64,000 nucleotides of DNA from Trichostrongylus colubriformis (taxonomy: Eukaryota > Nematoda > Chromadorea > Rhabditida > Trichostrongylidae), in NCBI GenBank assembly GCA_963978905.1, contig OZ022256.1, positions 29,041,426 through 29,105,425 of the forward strand, written 5' to 3'. Position 1 is the first letter of the stretch; the number at the start of each line of letters is the position of its first letter. Shown piece after piece: positions 54,652-64,000 of the stretch. The notes beneath the pieces were generated by a model. That model worked only from the letters and a program-made list of their open reading frames with translations. It searched no databases and was not told where the DNA came from. Both the position numbers and the translations under genes were made by a program.

Positions 54652-56862
54652 TTGCTTGCACATACAACTGTCGCAGTATCAGTTACGCCGTTCAGCTTTC
54701 GGCACTCATTGATGAAGCAAAACGGTTCAAGTCCGATGTTATCGGATCGAGCTAAACGAAAACGACCATGTCTGTGCAATCGAAGGACCATAACGGATGT
54801 CTCTGTGGTCCCTTCTTTCAACACAGGAAGCGACCATCGGCTTTTGCGAGCTCGCTTGCATTTCGAGCGTATGCAGACACGCAAGCGTCGAACCTTGTTA
54901 AGTGAAGTAGATGCGAAGGCAGTTAGCAGACGACGAAGGAGCAATTCGAGGTGCTTACTGACTTCAATAAGGACCACGATACAGTCGTGAGCACTATTTC
55001 AGGCATAGTGCAGAAATGCCGCAAATCGGCCCCCAGTAATGCCTCACGCTGCATTTCTGAAGCTATGCGGACCTTGCTTGGATAACGCAGGCAGAAGGAT
55101 TCAGGGAAAAATCACCTGGAGTACACTGCTCTCAAACGTCTTTGCAGGAAGTTGCTGAAGAACATGCCCGTTATGATAGAAACCGCCTGCTCGGTGCAGC
55201 TGAGGAAAAACGCAGTCTCAAGAAAGCAAGAAGAGGATTAGCAGAGTATTGTCTGGCGATCCCATGTTTGAAAGCACCGGAGGGGACCCGCAGCTCGTCC
55301 AGGCCAGAAGTGGAGCCCATTATGGCGAACTTCTTCTATGAACTTTTAAGTCAAATGCGAACTCCACAGTAGTACTGAGCGCTGGAAAAGATGTATTGCT
55401 CTTCTTGCCGTCGGAGGTGCGCTGTGTTATCGAGCGAATGCCTTAAGGAAATTCTCCCGGAAGCGACGGCATCACCGCGTCGTTCGTGCGGAGAACCTCT
55501 GTATCCGGCCCTCGCTAGAAGGCTCACTCGATATATAAAAGAATGCCAAGTGCCAGACGCCTGAAGGAAATCAATGACGATCTTGCTATTCAAAAAAGGG
55601 GACTGGGAAATCTATTCAATTATCGTCCTACAGCCCTTCTGCCGGTGATGTACAAAGTTTTTACACGCTGAGTCCGCATGGAGAACACTTGATGAAGCGC
55701 AACCGGTAGAACAAGGAGGATTCCGTCGCACGTACAGCACACTGGTCCATATCGCCACTTGCTGTCGGTTGATCGAAGTAGCCCGGGAACATCACATGCC
55801 GCTGGTGCATGCTTTCATAGACTACAAGAGGGCGTTCGATTCGGTGGTCTCGAAGGTGTAGAAAGCGCTGGAGGAGCAAGGCGTGGAGAGGCGCTACGTG
55901 AGTGTGGAAAGCGCTGGAGGAGCAAGGCGTGGAGAGGCGCTACGTGAATGTGCTGAACAAGTGCTATACAGACTGCACGACAGTGTTTCGGCCTTTTCAT
56001 AGAGACGTTGAGGTAGCTGTGGAGAAAGGAGGTACGCCAAAAAGGTTTCATCTCTTCAAACCTTCTCTCTGCTTGCCTCGAATTTGCGATTCGTTGTTGC
56101 GACGACTAGTGAATTCGGAGTTAACATCGACGGAAAGCGTCCGAACCATCCGCGATTTGCGGACGACGTCGTGCTGATTACCAGTTCACCTGAGGAGACC
56201 AACGTGATGCTCTGCAACTTGAGTGCTGAAGATTGGAAGACAGGACTTGTGATCAACAAGTCCAAGACGAAAGTAATGAGGAACGTCTGCGCAAGGCAGA
56301 CTCCTGTGATCTAGAGCGGAGATCTGGTCGAGGACGTTAGCGAATACGTCTACCTAGGGCGTCTACTGAGCATGAAGAACGATTTGAAACCGGAGCTAGC
56401 AAGGCGTCGGAAAGCAGCCTGGTCAGCGTTTAACTCCATCAAAAGCGTCGTTGGAGTCACTAAGGGCACGAGGCTCAAGGCTGAGCCATTTGACTCGGTA
56501 GTTCTACCAGCCGTGTGCTACGGATGCGAAACGTGGGCGCTTACGAAAGAAGCCAACGAAGAACAGCTCAGAACACTACAGGCTCCTCTGAGCGTTGGCT
56601 TGTTGGACTTACTCTTTCATGACAGCGCGAACTCGGCCTTCATAACGCCTTCATAGTACAACAATTGTGTTGCGGTATGCTCATCATCACAAACGTCCGC
56701 CCACGAAATGGTCCGATTCGCTTGCTTTCCGAGACAACGTCCGAGCCCGTTTCCTTCAAGACTGTCGTGCACTGGACGACGATTGCGCAGGACCGTCCAA
56801 TGTGGAAGAGAAGTTGGGACCCGCGCAAAGCCAGTCGCCGTGCTAAAGGACGGGTCGTCTAA
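54652..56862 (+). pseudogene. RTE-type non-LTR retrotransposon, heavily damaged
   Basis: The end of the AP-endonuclease domain is seen as 'TDVSVVPSFNTGSDHRLLRA' (about 54788-54850), where SDHR is the conserved C-terminal endonuclease motif. After a stop-rich stretch, 'GLGNLFNYRPTALLPVMYKV' (about 55598-55660) starts the reverse transcriptase. It continues with 'TLDEAQPVEQGGFRRTYSTL', 'FIDYKRAFDSVVSK' (motif A), then 'PRFADDVVLIT' (56150-56180, intact FADD), 'EYVYLGRLLSMKNDLKPELA' and 'VLPAVCYGCETWAL'. The C-terminus 'TIAQDRPMWKRSWDPRK' ends with a stop at about 56862, followed by 'AAGTAACCTAAGTAAGTAG'. Motif B (QGDTISP) is deleted or scrambled near 56030. It belongs to a different subfamily from the 41-kb copy, judging from many residue differences. 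Confidence 0.85.
55861..55952 (+). repeat. 46-bp tandem duplication inside the RTE pseudogene
   Basis: 'GAAAGCGCTGGAGGAGCAAG' starts at 55861 and again at 55907 with the same downstream 26 bases. Forty-six is not a multiple of three, so the duplication itself shifts the frame of the reverse transcriptase ('ALEEQGVERRYV' appears twice in different frames). Confidence 0.85.
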
Positions 56863-57424
56863 GTAACCTAAGTAAGTAGTCGCAGCGTGCTCAGGTCGTA
56901 GTCTCCAACGCTCAAGCTGCAGTTGTAGACTTCTTGAACTGAGCGATAAATCATCTCATACATTGGAGAATGATGTAATAGTATTTCTATGGAACTTTTC
57001 AAGGTGGCAGCAGGATTGGAGTGGTGACAACTGGCACTACTACCATTTCAACGATCCACCCTTTAAAAGTTTTGCAAAAAATGCCGCTGACTGTGTGCAA
57101 CACGTTGGACGGCATTACGGGCATAAGTTTTGTCATGCCTTTTAGCTCTCATGGAAAAGTGCGACGTGCATTGCACACTGCCATTTTTGTGCAACTCTGA
57201 TCCTTATTCGACGCTCAACCCCCTCTTGACGCCCTCATCATGAGATTGCCGACGACAGTCTCTGCACAATTACAGGCACTGGAAGGATGTACAGTTTCTC
57301 TGATCTGGCAATTGTCACCATGTGTCACTGCTAAATGTGGCTTGATACACATACGTATACAGCTAGCTTATGCTTACTCATAAAAGAATCTCTAACTTTT
57401 TACTTGCACATACAACGCAGCGAC

Positions 57425-57620
57425 AAATATTGAAGGCACATTCCAGGATTATAGGGATATTACAGCTCCCGCCGTGGTCAGACAGTTCGACCCACAGCCA
57501 GCAGGCTGTAGCTTTACCGAGGTGTGAGTGTCACTTCCTGGTGCGTGCAGAGCCAAAAAGCAAGCGAGACTCCACCAAGCAGCTCAGCGCCGCCCACCCC
57601 AGACTTGATCGTTGGCAATG
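57425..57620 (+). repeat. 'AAGGCACATTCCAGG' repeat, single arm
   Basis: It contains 'GAAGGCACATTCCAGGATTA', 'GGGATATTACAGCTCCCGCC', 'GCTGTAGCTTTACCGAGG' and 'GCGTGCAGAGCCAAA', matching in order the left arm of the palindrome at 61.88 kb. No mirror arm follows directly. Confidence 0.65.
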
Positions 57621-57659
57621 ACGGTGGCAACGATGGCAGCAACGTGGTAAATGAGGCCT

Positions 57660-58210
57660 ACGACTTGTGTGGCAATATAAGATAAGGAAGATATGTCAAT
57701 GATAAAGGAGACGTTGAGGGGAAACAAGTGATATCCCAGAGCTCCTTATAATACCGTCCAGCGGGAACTGATTCAAAGGCTCGTTTTCACGCGGTAATCT
57801 TGTCCAAGACAAGATGTCAGAAGGTTTTAATTTTGCCACTTTGGGAGCTTCTTTGGGATTCTTCTCTGTCGGCGTATTCCTCAGCACCTCCGATTTCATA
57901 ATCCAGCGCGTTAAAGGCACACCACGCGATAATCAAAGTGGTCCTTACCTTTTGAGGGCAGGTAGACCCTTGGATGGCAGCGAAGATTGCACCCTTTTCG
58001 CTGCGCCACGGCTCACCACCGCCGCTCACGGCCTGGTCGATCTGAGCCGAGATGAGCCCATCGAGCCGAATCACACCCGGCTTAGACGAGAGGGAAACTT
58101 GCGATAAGACAAGATAAGGCAGCGATGTCAATAGCGAAGGTAGCTTCAATAAGGAAGAACAGGTGGTATCGTAGCATTTTGCGCGATATCATCGAGGAGA
58201 AGCTCTTCTA
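57660..58210 (+). repeat. Direct repeats of about 70-100 bp
   Basis: The block at about 57678-57745 ('AAGATAAGGAAGATATGTCA', 'GTGATATCCCAGAG') recurs in diverged form at about 58108-58180 ('AAGATAAGGCAGCGATGTCA', 'GTGGTATCGTAG'). The second copy lies within the 57912-58371 inverted-repeat element. Confidence 0.45.
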
Positions 58211-58371
58211 TAATCTCCAATACTCGTGCGAGGACTGAGGGCAGAGAGCTTTATTTTGGGTGGTTTTGAGGGGTTTCGATTCATTTTTCTTCACTAGTGG
58301 GCAGACCAGGGCCTCTACATCCTGTAACACGAGCGATAGCTCTCACAATTTTTCGCGTGGTGTGCCTTTAA
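57912..58371. mobile_element. 460-bp element with perfect 18-bp inverted ends
   Basis: 'TTAAAGGCACACCACGCG' (57912-57929) and 'CGCGTGGTGTGCCTTTAA' (58354-58371) are exact mirrors. The end shares 'AAAGGCAC' with the 61.88-kb element and then differs, suggesting a related terminal family. Just outside the right end, 'GTAATCCTGGAATGTGCCTG' (58382-58401) matches the 61.88-kb terminus. The interior is not palindromic. Overlapping frames of about 100 codons have no motif. Confidence 0.65.
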
Positions 58372-58401
58372 CCCACTCAAGGTAATCCTGGAATGTGCCT
58401 G

Positions 58402-59639
58402 TGAAGAGGAAAAAACAAGGCAATCCGATTTGATCACCAGAGACCGTAAAAAAGACACGCGGATGGAAGAGAAGGGGTGATAACATGAAGGAAGATACAT
58501 TCCTCTGTGATGTGCAGCCTTTCGTACATAATCGTAAAGTAACTTTGATGGGTATTTCGTCAACACAATGACCAACCCATGCATAGGATGTCTGAATCAA
58601 CGATCTGCCGGAGGAGGGGTACGATAGCGAGCGGATAAAGGGAATAGCCAGCTTGGGCGGGTTTAAATACATGAATTGGGGCTCCGACAAGAAGCTCGTA
58701 TTAGAAACAAAGAAAGCTTTGTGAAAAAAGGAAAAATGGGGTCCTGCATTGCAATGAAGTCGCACATTATACTAGCGTTGCCGGTGGCGACGTTTTACCG
58801 CTCGCGGTGGATCACGGGCCTTTGAAGACGACGAAAGGATCGAAAAGTCGCGCCGTTAATGTAAATTGGTCCTCCTGAAAACCGGGTTCAGCAAAGCAGC
58901 ACACGAATACTCCTTCGTTTTTTACTACAAAGTTCTAACACTGATGATTCCGAGCGACAACAAATGTAACCCAAATGTGCGATGAGAAGTTACTACCAAC
59001 AATACACGAGGTACTTAATTTATTACGGAGCAGGATGCTAAGATCAAATACAGTTGAGGGCATTTCGTACAGCATACCAAGATAATGTGCAAATCTTGGA
59101 TGAATCTGACGGGGGTAACTAGCATAACATGTGGCACCACCGCCCCATTTTTACGAGAAGTAGAAAACACCAGCATCGTCAAAGGTGTGTTCGTCGACTA
59201 TGTGTGGGATATTGACTTCTTACCATTACAAAAACATCATAAAGTCATTTTGCGAGCATTATGTGCAAAACGAGCGTGAATAGCGGGAAAATAACTATGT
59301 GAATACACTGCAGTGGAGTGAATATAAAAGTCAGGTGATGCATGCGTATTGAATTCCAAATATGAACCACTGAAGCATAATAATTGGAGTCATCTTTGGA
59401 AGTTAATCATTACGTTTTCAAGTACGGGACTATGAGAAATTTTCCTTACTGAAATTGAATTTATCAGACGAAACAGTTCTTAAAAAATCTTACTTTGCGA
59501 GTGGCTCGTGGAGAAGTAGACGGGTGTTGATGTTATATTTGGACAAGACAAACGGACAGCAACAACTTAAAATCTACCCATTTCGCACTGACAAAGGAAG
59601 GATATTAGATTGATGCGGTCATTTTCAATAAGACACGTA
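58402..59639. other. No gene recognised
   Basis: A 140-codon minus frame (58765-58343) starts here and overlaps the inverted-repeat element. It shows no recognised motif. I see no repeats or RNA genes. Confidence 0.35.
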
Positions 59640-60525
59640 CGACTTATTTTTGGACGCGGATTTCAAATCTCCGCTCAAAATTTGCCAAACGATTCTCTGA
59701 GTGGAGTTATAAAGATTTTTCTAAATGCACTGGTTTTACATGTACAAGCGTGCTCCTCGCTCACATCGCAAATGAACACAAGGGAACTCAAGTCATGCCA
59801 GTATCAGCATAGAACAGAGGTAGTCGAGACGATTGGCTCGGGGTGGGAGCATGGAAGCATTCCAATGGAGACACTTTCTTTGCTGTTCATAAGGCTATAA
59901 GGCTTTCTCTTTCACATCTAGGAAACACCCTCATCAGTGTTGTTATGTACAATAACTGCTATCTCCGTTTTCCGCACACCTCACTATCCCTACTTTCAAA
60001 ATCGCACAAAACCCCGTGGCCCAGCTGTTTATATGAGCAAACTCCCATAACGCATGGATTGGGCGTTGTTGCGATAACGATATTCGTGCTCACGAGGTCG
60101 GATTATCCCTCTGTTCGAATTTTCAGCCAAAACAAGGTCTTCTTCGAACTTCGGAAATTTAGGGCTGGCCACGGAGAACGAAATAAATTTTTGATATTTT
60201 CTCTTAAAAAATCATTAACCATGACAAGGTAAGCTATACATATCTATTACAAGTGCCCATCAAAGCAATTGTAAGAAATAAGAGACGAATCCGAACTTCG
60301 GTCAAATGCTCGAATTGGCTGAAAACCTGTGAGGTAATTGGATTCCCTAATCACGAAAATCACATTGGTTTTGCACGAAGACGTCTGGTTCACGCGCTAT
60401 GGGCTTCCAATCGTACCATGTGATAGTATCATTTATTCCCAAATAAACTCTATAACTCCCCCTGAGAATCGCTTGGCAGATTTTGGATACAAATTTGAAC
60501 TCAGCGTCCAAAATCGCGTCGAGCG
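59640..60525. repeat. Diverged palindromic element, 'TATTCGTGTTC' family
   Basis: The outer left block (about 59650-59725: 'GGATTTCAAATCTCCGCTC', 'AAACGATTCTCTGAGTGGAG') mirrors 60440-60520 ('GAATCGCTTGGCAGATTTTG') and matches the outer block of the 47.6-kb palindrome. Inner cores are 'GGGCGTTGTTGCGATAACGA' plus 'TATTCGTGCTCACG' at 60061-60096 and, inverted, 'CTAATCACGAAAATCAC' at 60347-60363. The block order is the same as in the 47.6-kb element, but without the tRNA-like part being recognisable. It appears older. Confidence 0.6.
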
Positions 60526-61883
60526 GTGTGTGTCTTATTGCGAACGGCCATTTCGACCTGGTATCCTTTCCTTGTGAAAACAATTGCGGAAGGTCCGGTA
60601 GGTAATTTCTTTGGTCATTTTTTTCTCATGAAAACGCAAACTTTCTGCTAATTTTTGTGAGGTGTGACTTACATGAACCATTCTTTAAAAAAATATGGTG
60701 CAACGCAATTATCATGCACGACGCCTTTCAAAATATGGTATTCAGGAAGAATTCAACTAACACAATGACGACCTACTCACTTTATCTTCCCCGTCCCAAC
60801 CCTTCCCCCTTCGCCCCCCCCCCCCTCTCCCTCCCCCCAAATTCCCATTATGGCGCATTTGTACACTACGGGCTACATACAAAGGTTCACAGAGGATGTA
60901 AAATACGACAGAGAAACACGCCCTTAGAGTTTACATTGTTTTCGGGCACACAGGTAATGTGGGTGAGGCCGCGAGATCCGGTTATCGGTTGTTGGTTGAC
61001 AGCTTTCAAGCGAGTAACACGGTGATCCTGGTCTTTCCAGTCATTTTATCGTATTTTCATCAAGTACTGTATCTATAATATAATGACCTGAAAAGGGAAT
61101 GGATTCATCGAGTTTTTACGCACGCCTCAATTGCACCACGAGTAAAGCAAAGATGTGACAATAATGAGAAGCAAAGAACGTCTGAATGGGGCACGTTAAA
61201 ATGAGGGTGCACTCGGCGTATGACCTTGGTAGCTTACATGCCTAGTATGTGGTCCAGTTCAATTTGCGTGCTATGAAGAGTGAGCTTCGTATGTGTTCTT
61301 AGTCACAGCTGATGTGCGAATTACAAATTGAGCGACTCAGAGTCATGTTCTCTCGTTTATCTCTCTCCAGTTTCCTCTTGTAGTAATGGCGCTGGTATTC
61401 CATTTTGGTAGAACATCTGTTTTTTCAAAATTTTCAGGTGAACAGGTTTTACTCAGTTGCGTAGGCATCACCTCAATCTTTTCAGAGGGCTGAAAGTATT
61501 GCTGCTTTCAACGATGCACACTGTCAGCGCGGTTACAACTACATACGCTGCTGTTTTCGAGATGGAAAATGCAGGGTTTGCTGACGTCAGCCCTTTCGCG
61601 CTCGAAACACCTACATATCGAGAACATCCACCAGATTCTACCTTGCCAACTTAAACCAACCCAAGAAAAATTCGTCAACTTTCCAAAAATTCTTTCCTTT
61701 CCGTTTTTACACTGCCCATATCGCAACTCGCAAAAAGAAAACTTCGTAGACAGCTTGTAATTTGAACTCTTTTTGAAGAACATATTCAGTAGCAGCTACC
61801 AAAGATCGGGTCACTCCATAAGTAATGTGCCTTTTTTCATGCAATTTTTTTTGCTATAAAATTACAGGTATGTGCAGTAAGTT
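60526..61883. other. No gene recognised; poly-C tract
   Basis: A C-rich run lies at about 60806-60838. Frames up to 122 codons (60657-61025) read through it and have no motif. Confidence 0.4.
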
Positions 61884-62368
61884 AAAGGCACATTCCAGGA
61901 TTATTGGGATATCACATCTACTGCCGTGAATGGATAGTCCGACCCAAGCCACGTAGGCTGTACCTTTACCGAGGCGTGGATGTCAGTTCCTGGAGCGTGC
62001 AGAGCCAAAGAATCTAGCGCAAAAGCTCGGCCCCGCCCACCTTAGTCGGGGGTGTGCTGCAAGTGTTCCGGTGCCTACTGTGGGGTAGTCACTCAGTAGT
62101 GGGTTCACTTCACGAGGCGATTGCTTTAGTGCCAATTTCAAGATCTTGGCTAGTAGCTGGTCTACCTATGTCAAAGATAAGAGTCCAAGAGTAAAGGCAG
62201 ACCCCGGCTGGGGTGAGCGGGGCCGAGCTGTTGCGCTGATTCTTTGGCTCTGCACGCTCCAGAAACTGACACCCACGCCTCGGTAAAGGTGCAGCCTACG
62301 TGGCTTGGGTCGAACTAGCCATCCACGGCAGGAGATGTGATATCCTGATAATCCTGGAATGTGCCTTT
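61884..62368. mobile_element. 485-bp palindromic element, 'AAAGGCACATTCCAGG' ends
   Basis: The left arm (61884-62045) runs 'AAAGGCACATTCCAGGATTA', 'GGGATATCACATCT', 'CCACGTAGGCTGTACC', 'TTTACCGAGGCGTGG', 'GAGCGTGCAGAGCCAAAGAA'. The right arm (about 62200-62368) is the mirror, ending 'ATAATCCTGGAATGTGCC' then TTT. The loop of about 150 bases is unique. A single-arm relative is at 57425-57620. There is no coding capacity. Confidence 0.85.
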
Positions 62369-62583
62369 GAACCATTCGGAAGAAATTTCTCGGCTATACA
62401 GAATGACATGCATTATTTTTCTGTCGGTCTTAGTAGTCGATTCCCAGATTGGCGAAGGGGTAGGTCTATTCGACAAAATTTGACCAAGCCGACAATTAAC
62501 TGAAACTTTAACTTACGCACCGGAAAAAACAACTAATCATGTACCTTAAACTTATCACCGACCTCTTCTGCAATTTTCACTCA

Positions 62584-63010
62584 TTTGTTGATCAAGGGGT
62601 CGCGTCGTTCTTTTTCCAAATTGGTATTTCCGCCACAACTCTGCGATTTATGACAATTTCTTCGAATCGAGGTAAGAAATATTTCTGACCGGAACGCTAA
62701 AAAAGTGGAAATGTTAAGAAGAGATAGTGAGTAGGGATGAGGAAATATCACTGACCGGATCCCTTAATTTTCTAATTATAAAGTAAACTGTTAGAAATCA
62801 AAAATGGGCCCCTTTTACGTGGCTTTAAAGTCCAATCTGATGCAGCCGAAACAAAACGAAACGTCACTTCGATAGAGAAAAAAAGTCTCCAAATGGTTCA
62901 TAAAACGAAGTAGCGAGGAATTTGGAAGAAAAGATTCAATTTTGAGTAAACGTGAGTGCTTTTGAAAAAAAGATATTAGAAAAAGAACGACGCGACTTCT
63001 CGATCAACCA
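62584..63010. repeat. Short inverted repeats bounding about 425 bp
   Basis: 'TTGATCAAGGGGTCGCGTCG' followed by 'TTCTTTTTCC' (from 62590) is mirrored by 'AAAAAGAACGACGCGACTTC' followed by 'TCGATCAA' (ending about 63008). Identity breaks down inside and outside these roughly 35-base ends. It is a possible decayed MITE. Confidence 0.5.
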
Positions 63011-64000
63011 ATTTACGTAATAAGCAGGACAGGCCGGGGCCAAGTAGGGGACACATGACTGGTTGATTTTCTTGAAATGAAATATAGTAGTGTTTTGATA
63101 ATTGCCGGATTGACCTATTTTTGTCGGCTAACCTGGAAATCGGCCCCATTCTAATATACTCGAAAACTGAGTATCTCGTTTTGTAGAGCAGTAAAATCTC
63201 TTCCGAATGATATACGACCTGTTGCACAAATTTGTAAATTTATAGGAAATTTTCCTTTGAAAAAACGATATTACTTCTGGAATATTCCGATATATAATGA
63301 ATAACGTTGCTTTCTGTGGAAAAGAATTATCCGTATAAATGAGACAGCGAAAGATGGGGCTAAGAACCTTTAGAGGCGAGCAGCGATTACAGGACGCTTG
63401 GACTATTCAGCACGGCACAAGAAGAGTCAGTTCGGCACTATTTGATTGCTGCGTAACATGATTTATTCAAAGTTTTTCTCCAGGAGGGACGTCACATTCT
63501 CGTGCAGTAAGAAGAATCGGCTGCAACGTAGTCTATTTTCCCCTACATAGGAGACGCCAGAAACCATTAAGGAGGCAGAGTGAAGGAAAAGGCTGACGAT
63601 GTCATGCTTGAAGTAGGTTGAATACCCAATTCAGCAGAAGAGCGTCATTTCGCAGTGGGTGTAGTGCACACACAGGGACTTGCGGGGGGGGGGGGTCGCT
63701 GACTCGCCTTCCTAAGAGTAAGTCCGATAGGCGTAGGCGAATCTCTGCGTGCTGGTCGCGTGGCTTGGAATTGAATCCTGGGCCCATGCGGCTGGTAGGG
63801 GACCGCCATTTATATGTACCTATTGCTGTCAGTAACTAATACTACAGCTACATCGAATTCACAAACTTGAGAAGTCAGGCAAGACAACTCATGAAAACGT
63901 AAGCAATTCAGTAACCAACAACGTTGCAACACACAATGGAGGGAGCAAAAAAGCTTTCAGATGTATCCTTCACGAAAGCGGCACTTAATATTCGAGAAGC
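63011..64000. other. No gene recognised; poly-G run near the end
   Basis: A run of 11 G lies at about 63685-63695. The plus frame 63618-63839 contains 'LELNPGP', discussed under findings. The rest to the window edge shows nothing I can support. Confidence 0.35.

Noticed and set aside
60657..61025. 122-codon frame with proline-rich middle
   Set aside because: The prolines come from a poly-C tract; no motif elsewhere.
62855..62875. 'CGAAACGTCAC' as a hammerhead 3' core
   Set aside because: The upstream 'CTGATGC' breaks the conserved core and stem II is not formed.

Overview
The window looks like repeat-dense, gene-poor DNA of a parasitic nematode, most likely a strongylid (hookworm-like) worm. 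Two sequences match the nematode SL1 spliced leader at 21 of 22 positions. The recognisable coding matter is what is common in such genomes: mariner transposase, RTE-type non-LTR reverse transcriptase and Penelope-like reverse transcriptase with a GIY-YIG nuclease. I found no host protein gene, rRNA or intact tRNA that I can defend. Most open frames are 60-120 codons, overlap repeats and show no family signature. The genus assignment is an inference.

Layout. 0-3.4 kb: a fold-back element with a 58-bp mini-element inside one arm. 3.4-4.9 kb: an AT-rich reverse transcriptase frame (Penelope-related) followed by two hairpins. 4.9-5.6 kb: a GGGCGG-type dispersed repeat. 7.2-7.9 kb: a head-to-head mariner palindrome. 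8.0-8.4, 37.9-38.4, 47.6-49.6, 52.3 and 59.6-60.5 kb: members of one palindrome-forming repeat family that share a 'TATTCGTGTTC' core. 11.5 and 24.4 kb: two copies of a MITE. 14.7-15.7, 38.4-39.3 and 40.2-40.4 kb: a second palindrome-forming family. 18.5-18.8 and 22.1-23.9 kb: Penelope-like remnants whose ends carry hammerhead-ribozyme-like folds. 26.1-32.1 kb: a cluster of satellite arrays, compound tandem repeats and dispersed repeats, with the two SL1-like sequences. 41.3-42.4 kb: RTE pseudogene. 42.9-43.6 kb: a solo LTR with target duplication. 46.0-46.9 kb: an internally deleted mariner with perfect ends. 50.4-50.8 kb: an old mariner relic. 54.6-56.9 kb: a second RTE pseudogene. 57.4-58.4 and 61.9-62.4 kb: inverted-repeat elements sharing an 'AAAGGCACATTCCAGG' end.

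The dominant theme is inverted duplication: at least twelve separate palindromic or head-to-head structures from unrelated families. Some are ordinary MITE architecture. Others (mariner 3' halves joined head to head, Penelope termini joined head to head, a 1.95-kb palindrome with tRNA-like pol III boxes in both arms) suggest a mechanism that repeatedly generates mirror copies here. The observations I rate highest are the SL1-like sequences embedded in a dispersed repeat, the hammerhead-like motifs at inverted Penelope ends, and the satellite whose one- or two-unit relatives lie a few kilobases away inside the same dispersed repeat. All coordinates of repeat borders were read by eye and may be off by a few bases; arm identities were not computed.
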